A DNA stretch of 64,000 bases. It comes from Boswellia sacra. Its lineage: Eukaryota > Streptophyta > Magnoliopsida > Sapindales > Burseraceae. The translations under genes were made by a program, and so were the position numbers. The notes beneath the pieces were generated by a model. That model was given only the letters and a program-made list of their open reading frames with translations, ran no database searches and was not told where the DNA came from. The DNA lies in contig SNVD02010585.1 of the NCBI GenBank assembly GCA_013180625.2, positions 417,855-481,854 of the forward strand, written 5' to 3'. Of the stretch, positions 20,669 to 31,500 are shown one piece after another (the first letter of the stretch is position 1; every line of letters begins with the position of its first letter).

Positions 20669-22630
20669 CTAATAATAGGAATCTTGCACAAGTGCAAGGG
20701 TTCGTGCCATACCTGGGTGACCAGCCCACTTAGAGTCGTGGCACTCCTTGCTGATTTCCTTCCGCAAGTTCCCATGTTTTGGCACAAACAAGCGATTCCC
20801 AGTTGTGAGGAGTAGGCCTTCATCAAGCCAAAAGCGTCGTGTTTTCCCCTCACTTGCCAACTTCAAGAGATTCTTGGCTAAGAAGTCGTGCTCTAGGCCT
20901 TGTTTGATGCGGTCAATGAGCACACTTTGTGGACGACTTGCACTAAGGGTGGCAAGTTCTGCCTTGCGACTTAGGGCATCGGCCACAACGTTTGCCTTAC
21001 CCGCTTTATACTCGAGCCTATAATCGAACTCGGCCAAGAAATCTTACCATCTTGCTTGCTTGGGGCTGAGCCTATAATCGAACTCGGCCAAGAAATCTTA
21101 CCATCTTGCTTGCTTGGGGCTGAGCTTCTTTTGAGTTTGGAAGTAGCTTGTTGCCATGTTGTCAGTTTTGATGACAAAGTGGGAACCAAGCAAGTAGTGT
21201 CGCCAAACCCGTAGGCAATGGATGATGGCCGTCATTTCCTTCTCTTGGACCGTGTATCAACGCTCCGTGTCATTGAGCTTGCGGCTCTCGTATGCAATGG
21301 GGTGCCCTTCTTGCATGAGAACTCCCCCTATGGCAAAGTCTGAGGCGTTCGTGTGTAACTCAAAGGGCTTGGTGTGGTCGGGTAGCACCAACACCGGTTC
21401 TTCACATATGGCCTTCTTTAGCTCCTCGAAGGCACGTTGGCACTTTTCAGACCAGTGCCATGAGCGGTTCTTCTTGAGAAGGTCCGTGAGAGGGGCGGCC
21501 TTGGCTGAGTAGCCCATGATAAACCGCCGATAATAATTGACCAACCCAAGAAAAGATCTAAGTTCGGGTACCTTGGTTGGAAGCTCCCATTCTTGAATGG
21601 CCTTCACCTTCGCTTGGTCCATCATAAGCTTTCCATCCCGAATTCGGTGGCCAAGAAATTCTACCTCTCGTTGTGCAAAAGAGCATTTTTCTTTCTTGAC
21701 ATAAAGCTCGTTGTCGCGGAGGACTTGGAAGACTTGTTGGAGATGTTGCACATGCTCCTCAAGAGTTGTGCTATAGACGACAATGTCATCCAAGTAGACT
21801 ACCACGAACCGATCAAGATAGGGATGGAAGAGCTTGTTCATGAGGGTGCAAAAGGTGGCGGGTGCGTTGGTAAGACCAAATGGCATAACAAGAAATTCAT
21901 AAGCACCGTACCTTGTTACACACGCAGTCTTTGGTTCGTCACCCTTTGCGATGCGTACTTGATAGTACCCCGATCTCAAATCAAGCTTGGTGAAGTATCG
22001 AGCCTTCCCAAGTTGGTCGAACAATTCCGTAATCAAAGGTATTGGGTACTTGTTTTTGATTGTTACCTTGTTGAGTGCTCGATAGTCGATGCACATGCGG
22101 AGAGATCCATCCTTCTTCTTTTGGAAGAGGACGGGTGCGCCATATGGAGCTTTAGAAGGCTGAATGTATCCCGCATCAAGTAGGTCTTGGAGCTGTTTCT
22201 TCAACTCCGCAAGTTCGGGTGGCGCCATGCGATAAGGCGCCATGGCTGGAGGCTTTGCACCGGGCTCCAACTCAATCTCATGATCCACTTCCCGTCGTGG
22301 AGGCAACTTCTTTGGAAGTTCTTGGGGCATGACATCCTTGTATTTCTCAAGGATGGATTGGACTCCCTTTGGCATCGGGTCTTTGGCAACGGCAATGTCC
22401 TCACCATCATTTAGTTCTCGAACGGTGGCAAGGAAACTTGGGTCTTTCTTCATTCCCTGTTTGAATTGTAGTGCGGAGAGCATTTTGCCTTCAACTTTTG
22501 TTGCATGCTCCACCATCACCATGCATGAATGACTCCCGTCGAGTATGTTGAGGGAGTTGGAAGATGGTATGGGGAAAGCATGGACTTGGTCGAAGAATTC
22601 CATGCCAAGTACTACTTGAAAATCATCCAT
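20669..22630 (-). pseudogene. Galadriel reverse transcriptase and RNase H
   Basis: The 457-residue open stretch 22630-21257 is nearly intact. It has [20 protein letters not shown], then [40 protein letters not shown], the catalytic [11 protein letters not shown], and AEFLGH-like and [11 protein letters not shown] words, followed by the RNase H start ([20 protein letters not shown], where the usual TDASD Asp is Asn). After stops the remainder (21256-20669) continues RNase H and the connector, ending in KECHDSKWAGHPGMARTLAL, the start of the integrase zinc region. A 54-bp in-frame tandem duplication at 21014-21121 repeats QARW-stop-DFLAEFDYRL. Confidence 0.85.
21014..21121 (-). repeat. 54-bp tandem duplication in the RNase H region
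   Basis: GAGCCTATAATCGAACTCGG...CTTGCTTGCTTGGGGCT occurs twice back to back. The unit length keeps the frame. Confidence 0.9.
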
Positions 22631-22672
22631 GGGAACAATGGAGAAATCAAGCTTACCGTTCCATGTGCCAAG

Positions 22673-23215
22673 TTATACCGTTGTTGCCTTGGACACTCCC
22701 AAGATTGCCTTGGCGGGTGAGTTTACCGCCTTGATGGTGCCCCCTCCATTGGTGTATTTGAGGCCTAGCCGTTTGGCCTCGTCCTCTGAAATGAAGTTGT
22801 GTATGGCTCCCGTGTCAAGCATTGCACGCACATCTTTGCCATTGATTGTGGCGCTCACATACATAAGACCCTTTTGCATAGATGTAGGTCTTTTGAGTGC
22901 GCCAATTATGCGGAGAGAACCCATCCCCGCTTGTGGCTATTCATTGTTTACGCCCTCATGTTGAGCGGCAAGGGCGTTGAGAGTTTTCCTCTTTGGGCAA
23001 TCCCGAACCCAATGAGGACCATCACATATAAAGCAAGGACTCTTAGGTTTAGGGGCTTTGAACTTACCTTTGTTAGGTGTGTCTCGTTTATCCCCTCCGA
23101 AAGCCTTGCGCGTACCACCATCCTTTCGGTCATGTCCTTTCTTGGCGTTCCGCTCTCCCCCACCTTTGCCATGGTTGGGCTTTCTTTCCTTCGATTGGGG
23201 ATGTGTAGTCAACAA
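22673..23215 (-). pseudogene. Galadriel zinc knuckle and aspartic protease
   Basis: The piece 23215-22937 is basic and ends in a CCHC knuckle, CFICDGPHWVRDCPKRK, which binds RNA. A stop (TAG at about 22937) separates it from 22924-22673, the retropepsin-like protease: VSATINGKDVRAMLDTGAIH holds the catalytic Asp in DTG, with the usual DTGATHNF changed to DTGAIHNF. The protease would cut the Gag-Pol polyprotein. It continues to the RT piece after a stop near 22670. Confidence 0.8.
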
Positions 23216-23480
23216 GGGATTCGGCCACGGCTATGGCATCATCAAGGTTTTACACGCCACGCCTCTCAAGCTCAACCCTTGCCCAATCTTTTAAGCCATC
23301 AAGGAAGTAGAAGAGGGAGTCTTTTTCGGACATACCTTCGATTTCAAGGATGATTGTGGTGAAGTCTTTGATGTATTCGCGAATGGTGCCGCTTTGCTTC
23401 AAACGACGGAGGTGACCCCTTGCCTCCTTTTCCGTATTGCTTGGAGAGAAATGCTTCCGTAGCTCTCTCTTGAAGTCCTC

Positions 23481-24119
23481 CTATGTGCGGAGGATGACAA
23501 TGCCTTTGCCCACGTCGCCATGCTTACGACGCCACCACAATTGGGCTGCATCACGAAGAAAAGTAGGCGCAATGCCTATTCTCGAAGCATCATCATAGAC
23601 ACCTTTCGCCTCAAAGTATTGCTCCAAGTCGAATAGGAAGTTTTCGACTTCTGTAGCGTTACGAGTGCCATGGTATGTGGCGGGAGTTGGCACTTGCATG
23701 TTGCTTAGCCTACTAGGACTTGAGTAGGAGGGGCTAGCACGTTCACAACGGTGCTTCTCCCATTCCGTGCGAGATTCCTCCACTTCCGCACGAATGGCAC
23801 GCAACTCATGCTCCACAAAGCTTCGTAAGCTAGCGAGCTCTCGTGTGAGGTTTTCACTAAACTCGAGTATTGTGGACTTTGTTGCTTGGGTGATCTCTCC
23901 ATAATCCGTCTCTAGGCCTTCGAGACGATCGGAGAGGCCCTCGATAGCATTGTCTATACTCGAAAGAGATTGCTCTATGCTAGCAACACGAGGCTCTAAG
24001 GATTCCGAGGAGAGAGCTTTGGATTTACCTCGTGTTCCTTGTGGGCGTGGTTGAGGTTGAGGTTGTTCCTCACGTCCGCGGACTTGCTCCTCCACATTCA
24101 TCTCCATGTCGGATGCCAT
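23481..24119 (-). pseudogene. Galadriel gag, N-terminal part
   Basis: I place the start at the Met at 24119 (MASDMEMN), because the longer open frame from 24203 runs through the LTR end and the primer site. About 210 residues follow: an Arg/Pro-rich head (PQPQPRPQGTRGKSKALSSE), a coiled-coil segment (ASIEQSLSSIDNAIEGLSDR) and a capsid part with TYHGTRNATEVENFLFDLEQ and AAQLWWRRKHGDVGKG. Gag forms the virus-like particle that packages the RNA. The frame stops at 23481; the same capsid continues to about 23230 with broken frames before the zinc-knuckle piece. Confidence 0.8.
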
Positions 24120-24154
24120 TTGCTCTTGTGCTCGAACCTGGCTCTGATACCAAC

Positions 24155-24673
24155 TGTCACGAGCTTGGAGTTTTGCGCAGCTGCTCGTGCGGCACTTAGA
24201 CAACTTGAACCCGAAAGTTGCTAAGTAAGCCTAGAAGTTTGCTTCTCACTCAAGGAGAAGTTAGGACCATTGAGCTTAAGAGCTTTAGAGGCTAGAAGAA
24301 GAGATGGAACTTATAAACAAGTATTGCAAATGCAAAGAGCTTTGTATTACACAAGAGAACTCTTACAATGCTTTGTATTATATTTTCTTGGATGCCTTAC
24401 AAATGAGCCTTGGAGGGGTATTTATACTAATCCACCTCCCAAATGAATGGCTAGGATTCAATACATCCAATGGCCATAAATGAGTCCTACCTAATTTAGG
24501 TGTGGTAGGTGAACTACCTTTGACAATGCATATTTACATGTGAGAGTTGTACATATTTGACTTGCTTAGAGTTTCTAGAAAATGGGCTTGGATTGCATGT
24601 CTTCTAAAAATCGGGCCAAGCCTTTGTGCACATTTTGGGCCACTATAGCAAGCAAATTGGGCGGGCTGTAACA
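24155..24673 (-). repeat. LTR of the Galadriel element (5')
   Basis: It is 519 bp, with the same ends as 18930-19448. Differences noticed are only G/A or C/T changes (for example at the GGACCATTGAG and CTTATAAACAAG sites). The tRNA-iMet-type primer site TGGTATCAGAGCC lies just inside, at about 24140-24152 in reverse. Confidence 0.92.
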
Positions 24674-25140
24674 TAAAGCTCTTGACTTTATATGCATTCT
24701 CTTTTTATATTAGAAACTTATCTTTCTAACTCAATCACATATATCAAACTCTCTCATTCTATCAAGATTAATGATTAATTTTGGTTTCTATTAACTATCT
24801 ACTTTGATGACTTTTTATTTTTAGCAATTTTAATTTATTTATTTTATTTTATTCTTAGGCATGTCTATTATAATATGAATTTATATATGAAAATGTTATG
24901 CAAAAATTTAGAAAAATTAGTTAAATACTAAAGCAAAGCCTCTTCATAAATATGTAAAAAATAAATAAAAATATATCAGTAAAAATTTAATAATTGAATA
25001 AACAATAATAATAAAATTATGATGAAATTTTAAATAAAAATTATAATTTTAATGGAATTTATTTTATTTTTTACATTAAATATTAAAAAGCCTTTTCTTT
25101 TGCCTTAAGGCCCCCAAATTTCTTGAGCCGGCACTAATCT
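24674..25140. other. AT-rich filler with a hAT-like terminus at its right edge
   Basis: No coding is seen. The right edge (about 25085-25137) reads GCCTTAAGGCCCCCAAATTT then CTTGAGCCGGCACTAA. Its complement begins GTGCCGGCTCAAG, a terminus I associate with hAT-type elements of plants. The opposite end is not visible, so this is probably a truncated element that removed the central NBS part of pseudogene 1. Confidence 0.35.
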
Positions 25141-25735
25141 CAACTTTATCTTTCCTTTTATATAAAAAGTTGGATAGTCTGCTATTAGATGTTAAACATA
25201 GGGATTCAGTAGATATTATAGTACTAAAAAGGTTATTTGACACATTGACATATTCAAGGGAATTACATATTGCTGCAAATTCAATTAATATTGATGTCCA
25301 TTCTTAGCATGTTAGAGAGATTCCAATTAAGATTGGAAAATTGGTGCATTTAAGGTATCTTAATTTGTCGGGACAAGGTTTTAAAGAACTACTTGAAACA
25401 TTATGTGACTATACCATTTGCAAACTTTAAACATTATTTATTGTCATGGACTAGAGGAATTGCCTCAAGGAATGGGAAAGTTGATAAACTTGAGGCATTT
25501 ATTAAATAAGTGGACTTAGTCACTACAACAAATACCAATAGGAATTTAGAGATTAACATGTCTCCGAACATAAGTGAATTCATTGTGAGTGGTGATTATG
25601 ATTATGGAAAAGCATGCACTCTTAAATCACTAACCAACCTTAACCATCTTTATGGAGAGTTGATTGTAAGAGGGTTGGGAAGACTGTTACTCATAGGGAG
25701 ACTAAATCAACTATACGAGGTTTAAATTTCCTTCG
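25141..25735 (+). pseudogene. CC-NBS-LRR resistance gene, LRR part (pseudogene 1, continued)
   Basis: The thread reads DSVDIIVLKRLFDTLTYSRE, a stop, then HVREIPIKIGKLVHLRYLNL, a GQGFKELLETLCDYTICKL-like repeat and ELPQGMGKLINLRHLL-like words in shifted frames. It ends with the open stretch 25510-25725: NMSPNISEFIVSGDYDYGKA, SLTNLNHLYGELIVRGLGR. These are the first leucine-rich repeats and the conserved linker of Rx-type NBS-LRR proteins, the part that recognises effectors. The region between RNBS-C (18628) and here is missing or replaced. The remaining LRRs are cut off by the copia element starting at about 25806. Confidence 0.8.
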
Positions 25736-25805
25736 TGTTAATTAAAAAAATAAATTATTTGAGTCACTTGTAAGACCCATTCAAATATGTGAGACCCACA
25801 TTTAA

Positions 25806-26029
25806 TGACCACAGTAATCTACCTACACGTCAATAGTCCAACATATCAGCTAACAGCTGACAGCTCAGCTCCTGTACATATACAAATTCTATTAGTTTGT
25901 TCCTTGATTCTAGGACAATTACCGTGACTCTAGGAGCTTCATTTTCCATGTGGCTTCATTTCATATAAGCACTTGTTCACTCTTTGTAAAGTAAAATGAA
26001 ATCATCTCTCATTTTTAATTTGTCCATCA
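25806..26029 (+). repeat. 5' LTR of the Ale-like element
   Basis: It matches 35692-35918 with many differences (shared TTAGTTTGTTCCTTGATTCT and AGAGCTTCATTTTCCATGTG-like blocks). It ends TGTCCATCA, just before TAGTATCAGAGC. Confidence 0.8.
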
Positions 26030-26102
26030 TAGTATCAGAGCTTTCAACACATGTCTCTGGAATATAATTTTTTCTCTTCTTTTCTTCTAGAGATTTCTCT
26101 TG

Positions 26103-29100
26103 ATGGAAACAGAGTCTATGAATTTTCCTTCTTTTTCTGGTCAACCAAACAATGGAGTTAAGAGCATGATGGCAATTATGAGTGCATCTTTATCAACTTG
26201 ATCTTCTTTTAATCTTCCATCATTGAATCTGGAGCTAACAAGTTTGAACTATGGATTTTGGCGTTCTCTTGTTCCGCCAAGTCTATGATCTTTAGATCTT
26301 GAAGGCTATGTTGAAGATACACGGATTTGTCTAGCTCAATATATTGATGTTATATTGTCATACTCATCTTTTGAAACTTCACCTAAGCTTGTAAAATAAT
26401 TGAATTTTGAATATGCTTTGTGGAAACGTACAGATCAGTTTGTCATGAGTTGGCTTTTGTCATCAATAGATGAATCAATGTATGGACATACTGTGAGGTG
26501 TCAAATATCACATGATCTCTGGAAAGCTCTTGAGAGTCTATTCTTCACTCAATCAAAAGCTCAAGTTCTTCATTTATGAAATTTGTTACAATCAATGAAG
26601 AAAGGCTCGAAGTCAGTTGTAGATTATTTTCTAAAGATGAAGGAACTTGCTGATACACTCTCTTCTTCTAGAAATCGAATATCTGATGATGAATTGCTTA
26701 GGTACATTTTTGGGGGTCTTGCTACCGAATTTGATACTGTTATCATGAATCTAATTGCTTGGCAAGGTTCTGTTTCTTTGCAAGAGGCGCAATACTTGTT
26801 GCAAACTCATGAATTGAGGCTTTAGCAGTTGAACACCATATATTCGATAAAAGTTTAGAATAATAGTCAAGCTCATTTTGCCGCAAAGAAACAACCTGGT
26901 CAGTCTGCACAGTCCTCTGGTCAACAGTTCAATACACATCCATAGTCAAATTTTCGAGCTTCATCTCAAAGAGTTCGTGGAGGCCGAGGAAGAGGTCGAT
27001 ATGGAGGTCATGGATACCTAATTTGTCAACTGTGTAGAAGGACCGATCATAGAGCATTACAATGCTATTATCAATTTGATAATACTTTTCATGGTCCAAC
27101 TTCAGGTGGTCCAGGTTTAGGATAATTCTCTGGTCCTCAGTCCTATCCTCAATATAGACCATAAGCAAATCTTCATCAAGCTTTGTCATATGCTTCTACT
27201 TCCATTGCTACTCCAACTACTGTGGCTGATCCATCCTGGTATATGGACATAGGTGTTACAGATCATGTTACTGCAAATCTACATAATCTTCATATCCAAA
27301 CTCATTATGAGGGTGTTGACAAGCTTCAAGTTAGAAATGGTAATGAGTTACCTATACATCATATTAGTTTAACTAAATATGATTTGCCAAGCTGTGATAA
27401 ATCAATTGTCCTTCAGAATATTTTCACATGTGCCTGGGATTACTAAAATATATTAAGCGTTTCTAAATCCCTAGAGACGATAATGTTTCTATTGAGTTTT
27501 TTGACACTTGTTGTTGTGTTAAGGACTAGTACTCCAAGAAGGTTTTGCTCCTTGGAACATTTAAGAATGGGCTCTATCATTTGGTCCTACCCCTATCTCC
27601 ATCATTAACAGTTCCATCTTCTTCATCATTTGTACCTATTGTTGCTGTTTTCTCTTACTGTCAAACTTCTTCACCATATCATGCTTATTCTACTTTCTGT
27701 ACATCTTCAGAAAATAAAATTGTTTGGCATCAACATCTTGGTCATCCTAATGCCAAAGTCTTAAGTCATGTCTTTCAGTCTATAGGTACCTCTGTTAATG
27801 GTTCTTTGATGTCTTTTTGTGTTGCTTGTAAGCTTGGAAAGCAAAGCCATGGTGTTTTTTCTTTGTCGACTCTAGAGCTTCTCAGCCTCTTGCACTTGTG
27901 CATTTTGATGTGTAGGGGCCTACTCTAATATTGTCTGTTGAAGGATTTCGATACTATTTACTTTTCCTTGATGACTATAGTAGATTTCTATGGCTTTTTC
28001 CACTTAAAGCCAAATCAAAAGTACATTTTATTTTTGTTCAATTTTACAAAATGGTTGAAAGGCAATTTGGATATCCGCTTAAGTGCATATAGTTTGATTT
28101 CGATGGTGAATACATATCGCTTCTTCCTTATTTTGTTGCTTATGGCATCCTACCTCGTTACTCTTTATCCTTATATACATCAGCAGAATGGTAGGCCAGA
28201 GAGACGATATAGACAGGTAGTTAAGACAGAATTGTCTTTCATTGCTCCTGCCTTGATGCCTTTAAAATTTTGGTGGGAGTCCTTTCAAACTGCAGCCCAT
28301 CTAATTAATTGCTTGCCTACTCTGGGGCTTTCTCACAAGTCACCATTTGAAGTTCTCTTTCAGTCCAATCCATCTTATGAATTTCTCAAGGTATTTAGTT
28401 GTGCTTGTTATCCATATTTACGTCCATATAATAAGCATTAGTTTCAATATCATACTACAGAGTGTGTTTTTATTGGATACAACTTATCTCATAAGGGTTA
28501 CGAATGTTTACATTCTTCTAGGAGAGTTTAATTAGCCAAAAGTGTGTCATTTGATGAAAATTCCTTTCCATTTCATGATAACTCACAGTTTATACAAAGT
28601 CTTAATCCTAGTCAGAGTCAACCACTTTTGGGTTCCCAAACATTTTTGCCTTCGATGTGGCATTTTTCTTCTACTCATGTGTCTTCCACTCAACCAGTTT
28701 CCCCTACTTATACTCCACCACCAGTGCATTTTACTGCATCTCCAACAACTCATTCTACTCATTTGTCTCCTACACAACAAAATACACCTAATTTGTCTCA
28801 AACACAACCTTCCTCTTCTCAGTCACAGCTTTTGTCTTCTACTTTTGCTCCACGTATAAATTTAGAAAATGTTCATCCACTTCCAAACAATTTTCTAGCT
28901 CAAACATCTTCAAACACTCACCCAATTCTTACTTGTACCAAAATTGGTTCATTGCCTCCAGCTAAAGCTTATCTGACTCATATTTCTTCCTCTTTGCTAG
29001 AACCTATTAATGTGGCACATGCTTTATCTAATCTTGATTGGTTGGCTGCTATGCAGTCTGAGTACAGAGCTCTTTAGTCTAATAAAACTTGGTCTCTTGT

Positions 29101-30058
29101 ACCCTTTACACCTGGAGTGAATATTGTTGGTAGTAAGTGGGTTTTTCGATTGAAATATAACAAAGATGGTACACTGTAGAGGCACAAAGCAAGGCTAGTG
29201 GCCAAAGGTTTTCAACAAACACCAAGTCTTGACCTTTTTGAGACATTTAATCTAGTAATGAAGCCATCTACCATACCTATTATACTCACCATTACAGTAA
29301 CCAATAATTGGGACATTCAATATATTGACGTTAACAATGCATTTTTGGATGGTGAGTTGCAAGAAAATGTGTATACGTAGCAGCCAAAGGGGTTTGAAGA
29401 CAAAGTTCATCCTAGCTATGTGTGTAAGCTACATAAAGCACTATATGATCTCAAACAAGCTACTGGAGCTTGGTTTGAGAAACTTAAAGATGCTCTATTA
29501 AAGTGGGGTTTTACAAATTCAGTTGTGGCTACTAGTCTATTTGTCTACTCTTGCAATGGTGTTATTCTTGATCTCTTAGTCTATGTGGATGATATTCTGA
29601 TAACTGGTTCTGATTCTAAACTAGTTCATCAAGTTGTGTTTGGGTTTTGAAGTTTTTTGCAATGCATCAGGCTTGTATCTTACAAAAGCTAAGTATATGA
29701 GAGATCTTTTGTTGAAAACAAACATGGCTGCTTCTAAGAATTGTCCTACACCAATGACAGCTAGTTGTAAACTTCATCAAACAGATAGTACTCCATTTGA
29801 GCGTCCAAAAGTTTATAGAAGTACTATCGGAGCATTACAATACCTTACTATGACACTGCCTGATATTTCATTTATTGTGAACAAATTAAGTCAGTTTTTG
29901 ACATGTCATACAGTGAATCATTGGCAAACATGCAAAAAGATTCTTAGGTATCTGAATGGTACAGTTCGTGCAGGTTTATATTTTAGACCTTGCAACCAAT
30001 TCAATATTGAAGTATTTTCAAATGCTGATTGGGCTAGTAGCTTAGATGATAGAAAATC
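26103..30058 (+). pseudogene. Ale-like copia gag-pol, first part
   Basis: Gag is of the UBN2 type (KKGSKSVVDYFLKMKELADT at 26600) with a degenerate CCHC knuckle near 27030. The protease active site reads WYMDIGVTDHVT, where the family has DSGAT, so the Ser next to the catalytic Asp is lost. The GAG-pre-integrase motif IVWHQHLGHPNAKVL lies near 27720. The integrase core follows in broken frames (27900-28440, ending PFEVLFQSNPSYEFLKVFSC). RT starts with NTWSLVPF and GSKWVFRLKYNKDG, then WDIQYIDVNNAFLDGELQE and LLVYVDDILITGSDSKLVHQ with the catalytic YVDD. About 20 residues (usually LKDLGDLHFFLG) are missing at 29640. RNase H begins ADWASSLDDRKS and is cut at 30058. At least six stops are present. 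Confidence 0.85.
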
Positions 30059-30369
30059 TGATAGACCACCAATTAGGTTCACTTACACTAGACAGGTCAA
30101 GAGAGGGAATTAGTTATACTTTGGGAAATGAGAAATCAGGCAGTTACAAAAAAATAAGAAAGAGAAAGTGAGTTTGTTAAAATTCTGTTACGGGGACACT
30201 ATAATAAAGGAGAACAAAGGGGGGGAAGTATAGGTATTATTTTGAGAATCAGTTTGTTTCTTTCTCTGGGAGAGAGCTAGGCCTCTCGAATGCCTAGCAA
30301 AACACTGTAAATGCTATTTTCTCTTACTCAATACAAATTTCTACAACTGAATTCTTAAGGATTCTATCA
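30059..30369 (+). repeat. 5' LTR of the Reina-like element
   Basis: It begins TGATAGACCACC and ends GGATTCTATCA. It is the same length as the 3' copy. Confidence 0.92.
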
Positions 30370-30397
30370 AAGTGGTATCAGAGCACTTACCTGGGTA

Positions 30398-31500
30398 TGG
30401 CTGGGAAAAACATATCTACCGCTCGTCTGGATTCCGTGGAGGAGAGGGTGGAACTCGTACATGGCGAATTAAAAAAAGAGCTGGAATCAGTGAAGGATGA
30501 TCTTTGACGACTTCCAGTTCTGGAGAAGAGCTTAGCTGTGATCCTCGAGAAGATGACAGTCTTAAACAAGGTGGATCGATTGGTGCAGAAATTGGAGGGA
30601 TCCCCCTTGGGATCAAACACCACTGCCGAGCCATCTCGAACTCCAGAAAGGCTTCCCATCTTCGCCATGGGAAAGTCGCATATAACACAGGAGAAAGGGG
30701 AGGGTAGCAGCGACAACAGCCACGAGGCTGATTGGAGGTTCGATGGCCGGATGAGGCGTTTGGAGATGCCAGTTTTTTACGGAGTTGACCCAGATGGATG
30801 GATTTTTAGGGTGGAAAGATATTTCACCCTAAATCAACTAAATCTGACGGAGAAGATGGAAGCAGCAGTGCTCTGTTTGGAAGGGGAAGCGTTGGCGTGG
30901 TTCCAATGGGAAGATCGATGTCGACCGGTTCGAGATTGGGAGGAGTTAAAGAAATTGATGTTGAATCGATTCCGCTCGTCTCAAGAAGGAATGATCTGTG
31001 AACAGTTCCTGCACTCCGACAAGTTGGAACAATGAGAGATTATCGACGCCAGTTCGAGGTATTGGCCGCTCTTCTGGTCGACGTCTCTGATTCGATACTG
31101 GAAGGAAGCTTTGTTAATGTCCTAAAGCCAGAAATCAGGGCTGAAGTTCGCATGATATAGCCTAGTGGACTGGGCTGGCTTATGGATTTGGCCCAGAGGG
31201 TGGAAGACCCAAACCAGCTACTGAAACAGGCCAAGGGCAATTTTATTCAGGCTTTGCACAAAAGCCCACCCAACTCTATGGCTTCTAACGCTAGAATTGC
31301 AATTCCTCCATTTAACAGAAGCCCTTTTCCAGTGCAGCGAACTCCAGTTCTCAATTGTAACTCTTCATTCAAGCGGATTTTTGATTCAGAATTGCAAAAG
31401 AAAAGAGAAAAAGGGTTGTACTATCGTTGTGATGAAAAATACTCTCCAGGCCACAGATGCAGAAACAAGGAGCTCCAAGTGCTAATTATCAGTGATGACA
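30398..31500 (+). pseudogene. Reina-like gag
   Basis: It starts MAGKNISTARLDSVEERVEL and meets a TGA at about 30507. The capsid reads MRRLEMPVFYGVDPDGWIFR, EALAWFQWEDRCRPVRDWEE and LNRFRSSQEGMICEQF, then a stop and frameshift at 31035. Further on, WLMDLAQRVEDPNQLLKQ-like sequence leads to a zinc knuckle YRCDEKYSPGHRC in which the first Cys of the usual CFRC has become Tyr. Gag packages the RNA genome; this copy cannot make a full-length protein. Confidence 0.8.

Larger units (their letters stand above)
18629..24673 (-). mobile_element. Galadriel-type Ty3/gypsy chromovirus with a partial second internal region
   Basis: On the - strand the order is 5' LTR (24673-24155), primer site, gag, protease, RT, RNase H, integrase with chromodomain end, polypurine tract, LTR (19448-18930), then a second primer site and gag start that stop at 18629. 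The C-terminal words DRVIRRRRVPPYTEYLVK and LPDSWEREDLLWKF resemble the Galadriel lineage. The two LTRs differ at only about four positions in 519 by eye, so insertion is recent. No matching target duplication is found because the left end is truncated. It interrupts the first NBS-LRR remnant. Three or more stops make this copy non-coding as a whole. Confidence 0.88.

Noticed and set aside
21593..22183. 196-codon + strand frame
   Set aside because: It is the antisense shadow of the Galadriel RT frame, which carries all catalytic motifs.
18629..24673. Endogenous pararetrovirus
   Set aside because: LTRs, a polypurine tract, an integrase with DDE and a chromodomain end show a Ty3/gypsy retrotransposon; no movement-protein or coat features of caulimoviruses are seen.
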